From contig NZ_QOCH01000015.1 of assembly GCF_003318275.1 (NCBI RefSeq), positions 1 to 64,000 of the forward strand: a DNA stretch of 64,000 nt, written 5' to 3'. The notes beneath the pieces were generated by a model. That model saw only the letters and a list, made by a program, of their open reading frames with translations. It was not told the origin of the DNA and did no database searches. Of this stretch, positions 26,395 through 36,126 are shown piece by piece. Positions within the stretch are counted from its first letter, which is position 1. Every line of letters starts with the position of its first letter. Made by a program: the position numbers and the translations under genes. Source of the DNA: Marinobacter sp. F3R11. Its GTDB lineage: Bacteria > Pseudomonadota > Gammaproteobacteria > Pseudomonadales > Oleiphilaceae.

Positions 26395-26832
26395 TCAGAC
26401 TTTAATGTTAAACAACGTCAGCGGTTCGTCCTGCTGCAATTTCTCTGCCAACCTTAATGCCACTTCATCAGGCATCTGCCGGACAACTTCCTGAGTTTGC
26501 TGATCCACCACACGAACAATGGTCTGCCCCAAATCGTTATCCACTTCAAACTGCAGATCCCTCTGCACGTGTTGAACGTAATCGTTCAACTGGGACACTG
26601 CCGAATCCAGCTCCTTCCGCTGGGTTTCATTCTGCTCCTTGAGCATTCCAGCTTTAGAAGCATCCTGGACGCGGGAAGCCACCGTAACCGGTGCCACTGA
26701 TCCTGAAGATGAAGAAACAGGCTCGGAAGCATTACTGCCTGCGGCCTGAGATGACGACAGTGCCTTGACCGGAGTCTGGGCGCCGGAGCGCACCAACTTC
26801 AGGTCCGGGTTACTCAGGTTAACGTCATTCAT
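26395..26832 (-). CDS. flaG: FlaG family protein
   Basis: A 145-aa protein. The first 75 residues are low-complexity and rich in Ser, Ala, Gln; the C-terminal 70 form the FlaG domain (LNDYVQHVQRDLQFEVDNDLGQTIVRVVDQQTQEVVRQMPDEVALRLAEKL). FlaG proteins influence flagellar filament length in Pseudomonas and Campylobacter. It lies 68 nt after the flagellin gene, with a tetraloop hairpin in the gap, and before fliD, the usual position. Confidence 0.9.
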   Translation of the reverse strand: MNDVNLSNPDLKLVRSGAQTPVKALSSSQAAGSNASEPVSSSSGSVAPVTVASRVQDASKAGMLKEQNETQRKELDSAVSQLNDYVQHVQRDLQFEVDNDLGQTIVRVVDQQTQEVVRQMPDEVALRLAEKLQQDEPLTLFNIKV

Positions 26833-26863
26833 AGCTCACCTCACTATCCTTAAACGGCCTGAA

Positions 26864-26885
26864 ACCGGAACCCGAAGGTTCCGGT
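26864..26885 (-). terminator. TTCG-tetraloop hairpin between flagellin and flaG
   Basis: A perfect 9-bp stem ACCGGAACC/GGTTCCGGT closes a TTCG loop on the minus strand. The tail is only weakly T-rich (TTCAGGCCGTTTAAGG), so it may act as an attenuator that lowers flaG relative to flagellin, or protect the flagellin mRNA 3' end. Confidence 0.55.
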
Positions 26886-26900
26886 CGTCGCCCTGATCCC

Positions 26901-28415
26901 TTACTGCAGGAGAGACAGAACTTGCTGCGGACGGGCGTTAGCCTGTGCCAGGACAGAGATGCCAGCCTGCTGCAGCACCTGGGATTTAGCCAGGTTGGCA
27001 GTTTCTGAGGCGAAGTCAGCGTCCAGGATACGGCTGTTGGCTGCGCTCAGGTTTTCGGAAGTAGTCGCCAGGTTAGAGATTGTTGACTCAAACCGGTTCT
27101 GAACCGCACCCAGATCTGCACGGATACTACTGATTTGCTCGAGTGCCGCATCAGCAATCTCGAGAGCCCTGTTTGCTCCATCAACGGTGCTGATATCAAT
27201 GGAGGCTACGGATTCCAGATTAGAGCCGACAACAGTATCAGCCGCCACATTAAGAATGCTTCCTGCGGTCTCAGCCACACTGGAGCTTACAGAAAAGCTG
27301 CCAGAAGCACTGAATTCGATGCTGCCGGATGCAATTGCGCTATCGTTTGCACCGGTACCACCAGTCGGACCTTCAAGCGTAACAGCCGAAGGGTCACCGC
27401 TGCCCTGGAAGCTAATAGTTTCACCCGCATCCCCACTGACGGCAAAGTCCTCAATGCGAATATCTTTTCCGTCAGCCTGAGTCAGAGTAATCTCACCACC
27501 ACTGACTTCCGCGGTCACACCAGTTGTGCCGGCATTATCATTTATGGCCTTTGCAAGAGCACTCAGATCCCCGGTGGTTACGGCTGCAGAAATTGTGGCG
27601 GTATCACTGCCGCTGCCCAGGGTGAATGATACTGTGCCATCATCAGACAGACCTGACAGGGTAGCCTCGGTAGTCGCAGTCGCCGTTATGCCGGTATTAC
27701 CAGTCTCGGCATTGATGGCTGTAGCAATGGACTCAGCAGTCTGCCCTGCGGTCAGGTTGATAACCTTGGACCCTTCCGGGCCGGACAGGGTGACATCCTG
27801 AGCTGCAATGGTATTGGTTGCGGTAGTCAGATCCCCTGCGGCCACTGACACAGACCCGGTTCCCTGACTGACGGTGGTATCACTCTCTCCCGACACAGTA
27901 TTGTTACCAAGATCCGCGCCCCGGGCACCGGAAACAGTTACATCAATGGTCTGGTTGGCATTGGCGCCCACCTGGAAAGATTGCGCAGTGAAGCTGCCAT
28001 CCAGAAGATTCAGGCCGTTAAACTGGGTTGTTCCGGCAATCCGGTCCAGTTCCTGCTTGAGCTGGTTGACCTCACCCTGCAGCGCAGAGCGGTCTGAAGA
28101 AGAGTTAGTAGAGTTGGCAGACTGAACCGACAGCTCGCGAATCCGCTGCAGAATGTTGGTAGTTTCTTCCAAAGCACCTTCAGCAGTCTGGGCCAGGGAA
28201 ATGCCATCGTTGGCGTTGCGCTGGGCTACATTCAGGCCAGAGATCTGGGATTGGAAACGGGTAGAGATTGCCAGACCAGCTGCATCGTCTTTGGCCGAGT
28301 TGATACGCAAGCCAGAAGACAAGCGCTCCAGCGACTGATCAGACAGTGATTGAGATTTGCTCAGGTTATTCTGGGCAGACAGTGACGCGACGTTGGTATT
28401 GATACCGAGAGCCAT
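26901..28415 (-). CDS. fliC: Flagellin (first copy)
   Basis: The structural subunit of the filament, 504 aa. The N-terminal D0/D1 region ([20 protein letters not shown]...[21 protein letters not shown]) and the C-terminal D1/D0 region ([34 protein letters not shown]...[10 protein letters not shown]) are well conserved. The middle, about residues 175-400, is Thr/Ser/Ala-rich with two flagellin-IN-like beta modules (around [13 protein letters not shown] and [13 protein letters not shown]) and is probably the exposed, glycan-bearing part. No signal peptide: export is by the flagellar system. Downstream are flaG, fliD and fliS. Confidence 0.96.
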   Translation of the reverse strand: MALGINTNVASLSAQNNLSKSQSLSDQSLERLSSGLRINSAKDDAAGLAISTRFQSQISGLNVAQRNANDGISLAQTAEGALEETTNILQRIRELSVQSANSTNSSSDRSALQGEVNQLKQELDRIAGTTQFNGLNLLDGSFTAQSFQVGANANQTIDVTVSGARGADLGNNTVSGESDTTVSQGTGSVSVAAGDLTTATNTIAAQDVTLSGPEGSKVINLTAGQTAESIATAINAETGNTGITATATTEATLSGLSDDGTVSFTLGSGSDTATISAAVTTGDLSALAKAINDNAGTTGVTAEVSGGEITLTQADGKDIRIEDFAVSGDAGETISFQGSGDPSAVTLEGPTGGTGANDSAIASGSIEFSASGSFSVSSSVAETAGSILNVAADTVVGSNLESVASIDISTVDGANRALEIADAALEQISSIRADLGAVQNRFESTISNLATTSENLSAANSRILDADFASETANLAKSQVLQQAGISVLAQANARPQQVLSLLQ

Positions 28416-28562
28416 ATTACTTCCCCTTAAACTTATGTCGTTCTTTCATGGAAAAGGTCTGACGCTCTTTTTACGAATGGTAGCGCCGCCCTGTTACTTC
28501 ACTTAACGGCACCCCAACCGGTTGCTTTAGAAAAAAAACGGCTGATTTTGTAAAGGAATGTA

Positions 28563-28589
28563 AAATCGGCCAAAAAAGCGGCAAAGCTC
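28563..28589 (-). promoter_or_regulatory. Sigma-28-like promoter of the first flagellin
   Basis: On the minus strand GAGCTTTG (28589-28582), 11 nt, GCCGATTT (28570-28563), against the FliA consensus TAAAGTTT-N11-GCCGATAA. The -10 block and the spacing are good, the -35 block moderate. It is 148 nt upstream of the flagellin start. Confidence 0.65.
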
Positions 28590-28693
28590 TGCCAGAAACC
28601 CATCACACTTCCGTACTCCCCCTCGCGCAATCGCATCTTGAAAAAAACAAAAAACCATTGTTATTCATTTGGTTACTATGAATTTTGAGAAAC

Positions 28694-28709
28694 TGGCACA
28701 GCCTTCGCT
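28694..28709 (+). promoter_or_regulatory. Sigma-54-like promoter of the second flagellin
   Basis: TGGCACAGCCTTCGCT carries the invariant GG (28695-28696) and GC (28707-28708) separated by ten bases, as in TGGCAC-N5-TTGC. It is 100 nt before the second flagellin start. The -12 block is TCGC rather than TTGC, so RpoN control is probable rather than certain. Confidence 0.55.
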
Positions 28710-28808
28710 TAGTCCCTGCAAAACGGCAATTTAATGAATACATGCCGATGCCCCGCTGCCAGATTCACCGGCAACAACGCACCGGCCCCTCTTTGCAGGA
28801 GAATGGAT

Positions 28809-30323
28809 ATGCCCCAGATCATCAACACCAACCTTGCGTCACTGAACGCCCAAAGGAACCTGAATTCGTCGCAGAGTGATGCCAATGTGGCCCTGCAAAG
28901 ACTGTCTTCAGGTCTGCGTATCAACTCGGCCAAAGACGATGCGGCCGGGCTGGCAATATCCGAAAGGTTCACATCCCAGATCGAAGGTCTGAATCAGGCA
29001 GTACGTAATGCCAATGACGGCATTTCCCTGGCCCAGACCGCTGAAGGCGCCCTTGGAGAATCCGGAAATATCCTCCAGCGTATCCGGGAACTGGCCGTTC
29101 AGTCTGCCAACGCCACCAACTCGGCATCGGACCGGCAGGCACTGCAGTCCGAAGTAAACCAGTTAAAGGAAGAGCTTGAGCGCATTGCCACAACAACCGA
29201 ATTCAACGGGCTCAATCTTCTGGACGGCAGCTTCCAGGCCCAGCAGTTCCAGGCTGGTGCCAATGAGAATCAAACTATTGCGGTTTCCATTGGCGGTGCC
29301 CGTACAGCGGATCTGGCCAATAACACCCTGACCGCAAGCAACGCCACCCTTAACCAGGGCACCGGATCCACTACAGCTGCCAATGCAACTCTCCCGACAG
29401 CCAACACCATTGGAGCCCAGAACCTGACCATTTCCAGCTCTCTGGACAGCCAGGTTGTTCCTATCGGCGCAGGTGACACAGCTGAAGATATAGCAGCTTC
29501 CATTAATAACATTGCAGCCACCACCGGGGTGAACGCCAGCGCAAGAACTGAAGTGACGCTCAGCAACACTGCGACCACTCCACTGACAGTGCCGCAAACC
29601 ATTTCCCTGACTGTTTCCAACGGCAGCAGCTCAGCAACAGTATCGGCCCAGATTACCGACAGCAGCGACCTTTCTGCTCTCGCCCGGGAGATTAATTCTG
29701 CCACCGGCAAAACCGGCATAACCGCTGAAGTTGAAAACGATGGCAGCATTACACTGGTCCAGGCTCAGGGTAAAGACATCGCTCTTAGCGATTTTACCGC
29801 CAGCGGCTCGGAGCAGCTAGCCGTTCAGGGCAGTGGCGACCCAAGCGCGATCGAGCTGACCAATGGCGCAGCTAATGCTACGCGTATAGGCGGGGAGATC
29901 ACCCTGGATTCTGCTGTCAGCTTTGCTGCATCTTCGGATGCAACTGCAGCTACGGGAAGCGTACTCAATAACGCGGCGGCCAATACTGCATCTGGCTCGA
30001 CCACAGAAGCCGTAGCCGATGTTGATATCAGCACTGTAGAAGGAGCCACCAACGCTCTGGCCGTTATTGACGCAGCGCTGGAAACCATAAGTGGTATCCG
30101 GGCCGACCTGGGTGCCGCCCAGAACCGACTGGAATCCACCATTGCCAACCTGAGCACCACCTCAGAAAACCTGTCGGCAGCCCGCTCCCGGATTCAGGAT
30201 GCAGACTTTGCCACAGAATCCGCCGAACTGGCTCGCACCCAGGTGCTCCAGCAAGCCGGCCTCTCAGTTCTGGCGCAGGCAAATGCCCGGCCGCAACAGG
30301 TTCTCCAACTGCTGCAGAGCTAA
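28809..30323 (+). CDS. Flagellin (second copy)
   Basis: A second 504-aa flagellin, divergent from the first across a 393-bp control region. It shares the D0/D1 ends ([18 protein letters not shown]...[20 protein letters not shown] and [47 protein letters not shown] in parts) but its middle third differs in sequence while keeping the same Thr/Ala-rich flagellin-IN layout. ATG 28809 has GCAGGAGA upstream; the open frame extends to 28734 but that part is not flagellin-like. The TPR/methyltransferase-like gene follows after 30 nt and is probably cotranscribed. Confidence 0.95.
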   Translation: MPQIINTNLASLNAQRNLNSSQSDANVALQRLSSGLRINSAKDDAAGLAISERFTSQIEGLNQAVRNANDGISLAQTAEGALGESGNILQRIRELAVQSANATNSASDRQALQSEVNQLKEELERIATTTEFNGLNLLDGSFQAQQFQAGANENQTIAVSIGGARTADLANNTLTASNATLNQGTGSTTAANATLPTANTIGAQNLTISSSLDSQVVPIGAGDTAEDIAASINNIAATTGVNASARTEVTLSNTATTPLTVPQTISLTVSNGSSSATVSAQITDSSDLSALAREINSATGKTGITAEVENDGSITLVQAQGKDIALSDFTASGSEQLAVQGSGDPSAIELTNGAANATRIGGEITLDSAVSFAASSDATAATGSVLNNAAANTASGSTTEAVADVDISTVEGATNALAVIDAALETISGIRADLGAAQNRLESTIANLSTTSENLSAARSRIQDADFATESAELARTQVLQQAGLSVLAQANARPQQVLQLLQS

Positions 30324-30353
30324 TGGTTTTCAATTAAACGGTTGAGGTATCCC

Positions 30354-32354
30354 ATGCAAGCCAAACATCACGTCCAGCAATCCCACAGCCAGCAGGCACA
30401 AGCGGCCCAGCTGCTTCTGCAGGCAAACCAGGCGTACGGCGAGTCCAACAGCAACGGGCTCAGCCACATCCAGCGCCTGCAGGCCCGACAGGAGTGTCGT
30501 GGGTATCTGGAAGAGGTAACAGCGCTGGAGCCAGGTAATGCCGCTGCTCTGGGTTTGCTGGGACGCGTTGAAATGGACGACGGCAAGCTTGAAAAAGCCC
30601 AAGCTCTCTTTACAGCCAGCCTGGAAGCCCAACCGGGGCAATCCCAGCAGTATGCAAACCTGGGTTACTGGGCACTGAAAACCGAACGACCAGCATTGGC
30701 GGAGCAACACTTTCTTCAGGCTCTGGAATGCGACCGGCAATCCGCAGCCGCTTTCTGCGGCGTGGCCCATTCCAAACGGTTACAGGGGCAGTTTGATGTT
30801 GCGTACCTGCACTATAGGAAACTGCTTGAGGCTGGCGCCGAATGGGATTCTGTATACAGCGGTATGCTGGCCTGTGCTCAACACCTTGCAGTAAACAAAG
30901 CCGACAAGGATCTGGCGCTGGATGCGATTGCACTGTTACGGCGTGATGGTTTGCCTCATCAGGAAATCGGGCGTTTTGTGGGTGCTATCATCCGCCAGCA
31001 ATACGATCTGGACAATCCAAAGGCGGAGATCTTTCTGGACGCAGCCAGCGGTGATGAGTTGCTGATTCTGGCGCTGCAGAAAACCCTGATGCCAGACCCG
31101 GCTGTGGAAGAGCTTGTAGGAATGCTGCGCCGCGCCATTCTTGCGGAAGTCGCCCAAACTGTGGATCTCCGGGAAAACCTACAACAACTCACGCTCGCCA
31201 TAGCACAGTATGCGGACCGTACCGGTTATGCGCTGGCTGCAGAAGATGATGAAGAGCGACTTGCAGCGGCCGTGAATGACAGCCTGAAAGCGCAGCTTGT
31301 AATGGCTGAGCCTCAGGAATCCCTGATTGGTTCATTGATGATAAGTGCCATGTACGGCGCACTGTTTCATCAGGAATTTGCTGTACACCTGGGGCAGTGG
31401 AATCTGGTGGACTGGCCACTGGCGCTCCAGCCAGTTCTTGCTGCCAGCTACTACAACCGTGCCGAAGAAGAAGGCATCAAGCAGTGCTTTGATGAAAAAG
31501 CAGAAGAGCTGTGCCTGGATAAAACCGATGTGCCACAAGCATGGCCTGCCTGGTCAGAACTGGCGTATCGCGCGGAAAGTAGTCTGAAATCACTGATGGC
31601 AACAGAGCTGGGCTTAACTACAGACAAGCTACCAGATACCTTGCGGATAATGGTGTGCGGCGCCCAGTCAGGCCAAAGAGCAATGGAACTGGCACGCTAC
31701 CTGGCAGATGTGGAAGTCATTGCAGTGGATGAATCACTGGCCAACATTGCCAAAGCCACTCGCATGGCCTCCGAATCCGAAATCAACAATATTGTGTTCT
31801 GGCCCTGGTCTATCGCCAGGCAATTTGTGGCGGATGGCCACCAGGTGCACTGGGTTGAAGTAGGTCGCCTGCCTTCCCCGGCGATGACAGAGCTTTCACT
31901 GGCAGCCCTGATAAACAACGCAGCCGGATCTGGTGCCATTGTGCACTTGCACACCGCCATTACAGAACAGACAGCCGGCGACCGGCAAATGCGAAAACTG
32001 ATAGCAGAACATGGCTTACAGCCAACCCGCTCTGCCCTGCGCCAACTTCGCAGGATGGTTCTTACCAATCGTCAGGATACAACCTGGCAAGAGCTTGCTC
32101 GGGAAGATGACTTTTACAGCCTGGGCGGTTGCCGCGACAGGTGGTTCCGGCCACAGGATGCAGCACAACTGAAAGACCTGATGGCGATGGTGAGCAACGA
32201 AGTGGAGTGGAAGCTGATAAAGGCCCGTGACGAAGACGGCCACAGCCTTGCTACCCGACCGGTGCAAACGCAAATCCAGGCTGAAGCACTGGGAAGCGAA
32301 GTTCAAAGCCTGATGGGGCAGAATCTGAGTGTTTATTTTCAGCGGCGGAGGTAA
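30354..32354 (+). CDS. TPR protein with degenerate methyltransferase-like domain, flagellin-linked
   Basis: A 666-aa protein. Residues about 30-150 hold tandem TPR-type helix pairs (LEPGNAAALGLLGRVEMDDGKLEKAQALF, then LEAQPGQSQQYANLGYWAL). A helical middle follows, and residues about 425-560 resemble the class I SAM methyltransferase fold found in TPR-methyltransferase fusions. The first glycine-rich motif reads VCGAQSGQRAMELA instead of GCGTG, although the acidic residue after strand two remains (VIAVDES), so catalysis is doubtful. ATG 30354 has GAGGT upstream. The position 30 nt after a flagellin suggests a role in flagellin modification, chaperoning or glycan transfer. That role is inference. 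Confidence 0.75.
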   Translation: MQAKHHVQQSHSQQAQAAQLLLQANQAYGESNSNGLSHIQRLQARQECRGYLEEVTALEPGNAAALGLLGRVEMDDGKLEKAQALFTASLEAQPGQSQQYANLGYWALKTERPALAEQHFLQALECDRQSAAAFCGVAHSKRLQGQFDVAYLHYRKLLEAGAEWDSVYSGMLACAQHLAVNKADKDLALDAIALLRRDGLPHQEIGRFVGAIIRQQYDLDNPKAEIFLDAASGDELLILALQKTLMPDPAVEELVGMLRRAILAEVAQTVDLRENLQQLTLAIAQYADRTGYALAAEDDEERLAAAVNDSLKAQLVMAEPQESLIGSLMISAMYGALFHQEFAVHLGQWNLVDWPLALQPVLAASYYNRAEEEGIKQCFDEKAEELCLDKTDVPQAWPAWSELAYRAESSLKSLMATELGLTTDKLPDTLRIMVCGAQSGQRAMELARYLADVEVIAVDESLANIAKATRMASESEINNIVFWPWSIARQFVADGHQVHWVEVGRLPSPAMTELSLAALINNAAGSGAIVHLHTAITEQTAGDRQMRKLIAEHGLQPTRSALRQLRRMVLTNRQDTTWQELAREDDFYSLGGCRDRWFRPQDAAQLKDLMAMVSNEVEWKLIKARDEDGHSLATRPVQTQIQAEALGSEVQSLMGQNLSVYFQRRR

Positions 32355-32373
32355 TTGCAGTCATCCGACGTGC

Positions 32374-32402
32374 GTGTCCTCCCCCCTTGCGGGAGAGGAC
32401 AC
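32374..32402. repeat. Short palindromic repeat, copy 2
   Basis: GTGTCCTC.../...GAGGACAC encloses CCCCTTGCGGG. It is related to the unit at 23704-23726 (GGGAGAGG core). It lies between two convergent genes, the TPR protein and sbcB, and may help end transcription. Confidence 0.55.
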
Positions 32403-32416
32403 GGTATCCAGACCGC

Positions 32417-33859
32417 TCAGATATACGGAATCAAGGATTCCCCATACAAATGTAAATCCTCCAATATCTGCTGTTTCCGGGGCGTAAGCTCTGGATCAGC
32501 GGCAAGTCTTTGCAATTCAAGACCAAACGCTTCAAGCGAAAGCCAGCCTTTTTTGGGTGCCATCAACCGCTGAGAACGAAACGTCTCCCAGCGCTCTGCT
32601 TCCTCGCTGGTTAGCGTATCCGGGTAATTACGGGCGCGATAACGGAACAGTAATTCCTGTAATCGCTCATCCTTGAAGTTAAAGGTCTCATCCACCAACG
32701 CTTCCGGCGCCGTTTGCAGCACCCGGTTCAGCTCACTGCGATCTGCAGGGGAAATAAAGCCGCCAGCGTAGAGCTGCTCATCGGGGTCCGTCAGGTCTCC
32801 TTCATGGGGCTGATCAAATGCCTCTGCAATTCTCTCAGGCAAACCCGGAGCATTTCTCAAAAGGGCGAGATTTGCCCGAAGTGTTTCACCATTCAGCTCC
32901 AGTTCTTTCAACCGTTCAGCAGAAAGTGTGGAGAGCATGTTGGCGGGGGCCAGCACCGGACACTTGTTCAGTTGCACGCCTTTCAGTGGAAACCGCTTTG
33001 TCTCCCCTAACTGGGCCTGAGATGTAAATACCCGCTGACGAATCTGCTCAGGCGTAGCATTTATCAGTTCGCTTGGGTCCTCCCGCAGATCATAAACAAT
33101 CACCAGATTTTTGTTTGTGGGGTGATCTGCAAGCGGCGCCACCATAGCGCAGCAACCGCGGGTCGCCGGATATTTGGCAGAAATGTGGAATACGGGCTTC
33201 ATGGCTGCAGTATCGAGCATGGCGCGTGCAGAGTGCTTATCTTTGTTGTTCAGAACAAAATCAAACAGCTTTGGCTGCTTCTCACGGATCAGCCTCGCTA
33301 CCGCCAGGGTGGCTTCCACATCAGACATGGCATCGTGTGCGGCTTCATGAGTGATGCCGTTGGCAGTAGTCAGCGCTTCAAGTTTAAAGCTTGGACTGCC
33401 GTCTTCCTTGCGCGGCCAGTTGATACCCTCAGGCCGCAGCGCATAGGCCAGCCGAACCATATCGATGATATCCCAGCGGGAGTTCCCGTTCTGCCATTCC
33501 CGGGCGTAGGGGTCACGCAGGTTACGGTAGAGGGTATGACGGGTGACTTCATCGTCAAAACGCAGGCTGTTATAGCCCACTACACAAGTACCCGGCTGAC
33601 TGAAGGCCTCATTAATCTGAGCAATAAATTCTGTTTCCGGATACCCATCTTCCAGAGCTTTCTGGGGTGTGATGCCGGTGATCAGGCAGGCTTCCGGTGA
33701 TGGCAGGTAGTCATCCGCTGGTTTGCAATAAATAACCAGTGGCTCTTCAATAATGTTGAGGTCGGCATCGGTTCGCACACCTGCAAACTGGGATGGCCGG
33801 TCGTGGACCGGGTCGACACCAAAAGTTTCGTAGTCATGCCAATAAAACGAGCGGATCAA
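32417..33859 (-). CDS. sbcB: Exodeoxyribonuclease I
   Basis: ExoI degrades single-stranded DNA 3' to 5' and takes part in recombination and mismatch repair. The 480-aa protein starts with the DEDD exonuclease motif FYWHDYETFGVDP (Asp and Glu ligands), continues with CLITGITPQKA, VGYNSLRFDDEVTRHTLYRNL and the third motif HDAMSDVEATLAVARL. An SH3-like and a C-terminal helical part follow, ending in ILEDLHLYGESLIPYI. Length matches E. coli SbcB (475 aa). Confidence 0.96.
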   Translation of the reverse strand: MIRSFYWHDYETFGVDPVHDRPSQFAGVRTDADLNIIEEPLVIYCKPADDYLPSPEACLITGITPQKALEDGYPETEFIAQINEAFSQPGTCVVGYNSLRFDDEVTRHTLYRNLRDPYAREWQNGNSRWDIIDMVRLAYALRPEGINWPRKEDGSPSFKLEALTTANGITHEAAHDAMSDVEATLAVARLIREKQPKLFDFVLNNKDKHSARAMLDTAAMKPVFHISAKYPATRGCCAMVAPLADHPTNKNLVIVYDLREDPSELINATPEQIRQRVFTSQAQLGETKRFPLKGVQLNKCPVLAPANMLSTLSAERLKELELNGETLRANLALLRNAPGLPERIAEAFDQPHEGDLTDPDEQLYAGGFISPADRSELNRVLQTAPEALVDETFNFKDERLQELLFRYRARNYPDTLTSEEAERWETFRSQRLMAPKKGWLSLEAFGLELQRLAADPELTPRKQQILEDLHLYGESLIPYI

Positions 33860-34050
33860 AGCCGGACTCCAACAAGGGGGAAAAATGAAACCAATTTACC
33901 CGATTCTAGCCCAGCGCTTTCGCTCAAGTACATGGATGCATCGGAGAAAAGGAAGGCAACAGGGGCGATAGAGTGAGTTTAGTCACAAACATGAGCAACA
34001 AAACGTTACAATATAATGGCATTAGAGTATCTTATTAAGGTGTCGCAAAA

Positions 34051-34119
34051 ATGTACACATCAGCGCGTCCGGTTATAATTAGCGGAACGTTATTTCATCC
34101 TTCCCGGCCAATGTTATGA
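34051..34119 (+). CDS. Possible 22-codon leader ORF coupled to the CheC-type regulator
   Basis: ATG 34051 opens a 22-codon frame (MYTSARPVII...SRPML) with AAGGTG seven nt upstream. Its TGA at 34117-34119 overlaps the ATG of the following gene (34116) as ATGA. The following gene lacks a good ribosome binding site of its own, which fits translational coupling. A TATAAT at 34074-34079 could instead start transcription inside this frame, so the ORF may not always be transcribed. Confidence 0.35.
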   Translation: MYTSARPVIISGTLFHPSRPML

Positions 34120-35147
34120 CCACCCGCATACTCATCTGCGACGATTCCGCGCTTGCCAGAAAGCAGATGGCCCGAGCCCTCCCCTCCGGCCTGGCGGATA
34201 AGATCCTGTTTGCCAATAACGGCGTAGAAGCTCTTGAAAAACTGAGGGCCCGCGAGGCAGACCTGATGTTTCTGGATCTCAACATGCCAGAAATGGATGG
34301 CTATGCGGTTCTGGAGCGCGTTCTGGCCGAAGACCTGCCCATCATGACTATCGTGGTGTCGGGGGACATACAACCCGAAGCCAGAGAACGGGTTCGCAAG
34401 CTCGGTGCCATAGACTTTATCAAGAAACCCACAGATCTTGGTGTTGTCCTCAGTCTGCTGGTCGAGTACGGTTTTTACCGCGCTGGAGATATTGAAACGG
34501 CAGCACTGAATGATGGCGAACTCAACTCCGGGATCGATTCCCAGGCACAAAACATCTCGGTTTCGCTGAGCGATTATCTACAGGAAATCTCAAACGTTGC
34601 CATGGGACGCTCGTCAGACCTGCTTGCCCGACTGTTGCGGGTATTTGTGAAGCAACCTGTACCGAAAATCGCCTTTATTGCCAACTCCGAGCTCCACATG
34701 GCCATCTCCGCCGCCCGTGACAGTGATACTTATTCTGCCGTTTGCCAGGGCTTCACAGGTGCAGGCATTGCCGGTGAAGCCCTGCTGCTGTTTGCAGATG
34801 CCAGCTTTCAGGAAATGGCAGAACTGCTTCATTATGAGACTCCGGATGGCGAATCCGTAAATGTAGAAGTTCTGATGGACATGTCCAGCATCCTGTTCGG
34901 AGCGTTTCTGAAAGGTATCGGGGATCAGCTGGACCTCAAACTCGGCCTGGGCCACCCCAGCGTACTAGGACAGCACCGCCAGATCACCGAACTGCTGGAG
35001 CATCAGAATTCCCGGGAAGAGCAGCTTCTTTGCATTGAAATCAGCTATGCGCTGGAGGACAAAGACATACATTGCGACATGTTAGTGCTGCTCACGGAAG
35101 ACTCCGGCCCCTTCCTTGAACAACGCCTCCAATATCTTATGGACTGA
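34116..35147 (+). CDS. Response regulator with CheC/CheX-type phosphatase domain
   Basis: A 343-aa protein: a receiver domain (about 4-120) with DDSALARKQM, phosphoacceptor Asp near 54 in FLDLNMPEMDG and Lys in FIKKP; then a CheC-like domain (about 150-340) with EISNVAMGRSSDLLARLL and EVLMDMSSILFGAFLKGIGDQL, matching the two helical E..N signatures, though the paired Asn residues of CheC are only partly kept. Such proteins remove phosphate from CheY-like regulators. The diguanylate cyclase gene follows after 3 nt. Probably a signalling pair linking phosphorylation to c-di-GMP. Confidence 0.87.
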   Translation: MTTRILICDDSALARKQMARALPSGLADKILFANNGVEALEKLRAREADLMFLDLNMPEMDGYAVLERVLAEDLPIMTIVVSGDIQPEARERVRKLGAIDFIKKPTDLGVVLSLLVEYGFYRAGDIETAALNDGELNSGIDSQAQNISVSLSDYLQEISNVAMGRSSDLLARLLRVFVKQPVPKIAFIANSELHMAISAARDSDTYSAVCQGFTGAGIAGEALLLFADASFQEMAELLHYETPDGESVNVEVLMDMSSILFGAFLKGIGDQLDLKLGLGHPSVLGQHRQITELLEHQNSREEQLLCIEISYALEDKDIHCDMLVLLTEDSGPFLEQRLQYLMD

Positions 35148-35150
35148 ACA

Positions 35151-36107
35151 ATGCCTATTAACGAAACCGAAGCCCAACCCTACCACTGGTTGGTGGACAT
35201 GCTGGAATCCGTTGAGGTCGGCCTTGTAGTTCTGGATCTGGAATTCCGGGTACAGGTATGGAATGGCTTTATGGAAAACCACAGCGGCATTACCGCCAGC
35301 AAAATCCACAACCGGGTTCTGTTTGAGTTATTTCCTGACATCCCCAAAGCGTGGCTTACCCGCAAAGTGGACGCAGTTGCCCTGCTAAACACCCGGGCTT
35401 TCACTTCCTGGGAGCAAAGGCCTTACCTGTTCAGGTTTCGTAATACCCGCCCCATCACAGGAACAGAAGATTATATGTACCAGAACCTTACCATCAGCCC
35501 GCTCTCAGGCAGTAGCGGCCAGGTGGAGAAGGTATGTCTCATGGTGTATGACGTAACCGATATCGCTTCAGGTAAACGTGCATTAGAACGGGCGAATGAG
35601 CAACTTGCCCGTCTCAGCATGACCGACCGGCTAACCGGGCTGCTAAACAGAGGAACCTGGGAGAACCTGGTAGGTGCGGAATTCGAGCGATATCGTCGCT
35701 ACGGTCAGACAACAAGCCTTGTGATGTTCGATATCGACTTTTTCAAAAAGGTGAATGATAACTACGGCCACCTGACAGGTGACGAAGTCATCAAACATAC
35801 CGCCGCAACTGCAAAAAGCAATTTGCGACAATCAGACAGTATCGGCCGGTATGGCGGCGAAGAGTTTGGAGTTATATTACCGGAAACCGATGCAGAAGGG
35901 TCTCGCATAATATGTGAGCGCATACGAGAAAGCATTGAAAATAGTGTGGTCCAGACCCCCATTGCACCCATTCGCTATACAGTGAGCATAGGCATTGCAC
36001 AATTGGACGGCACAGCTAAGAGTTATACGAAGTGGATGCAGCAGGCAGACGAAGCCTTGTATTCTGCAAAGAATGCCGGAAGAAACTGCGTAGTCGTTTA
36101 CAAGTAA
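35151..36107 (+). CDS. PAS-GGDEF diguanylate cyclase
   Basis: A 318-aa soluble protein: a PAS domain (about 12-135, VEVGLVVLDLEFRVQVWNGFMENHSG) and a GGDEF domain (about 150-318). The active site reads GRYGGEEFGVILPE near 235 and an inhibitory-site RxxD (RQSD) stands five residues before it, so an active, product-inhibited c-di-GMP synthase is expected. MFDIDFFKKVND supplies the metal-binding Asp. The gene follows the CheC-type regulator by 3 nt. Confidence 0.92.
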   Translation: MPINETEAQPYHWLVDMLESVEVGLVVLDLEFRVQVWNGFMENHSGITASKIHNRVLFELFPDIPKAWLTRKVDAVALLNTRAFTSWEQRPYLFRFRNTRPITGTEDYMYQNLTISPLSGSSGQVEKVCLMVYDVTDIASGKRALERANEQLARLSMTDRLTGLLNRGTWENLVGAEFERYRRYGQTTSLVMFDIDFFKKVNDNYGHLTGDEVIKHTAATAKSNLRQSDSIGRYGGEEFGVILPETDAEGSRIICERIRESIENSVVQTPIAPIRYTVSIGIAQLDGTAKSYTKWMQQADEALYSAKNAGRNCVVVYK

Positions 36108-36126
36108 TCATTTTGGTTCAGGCAAA

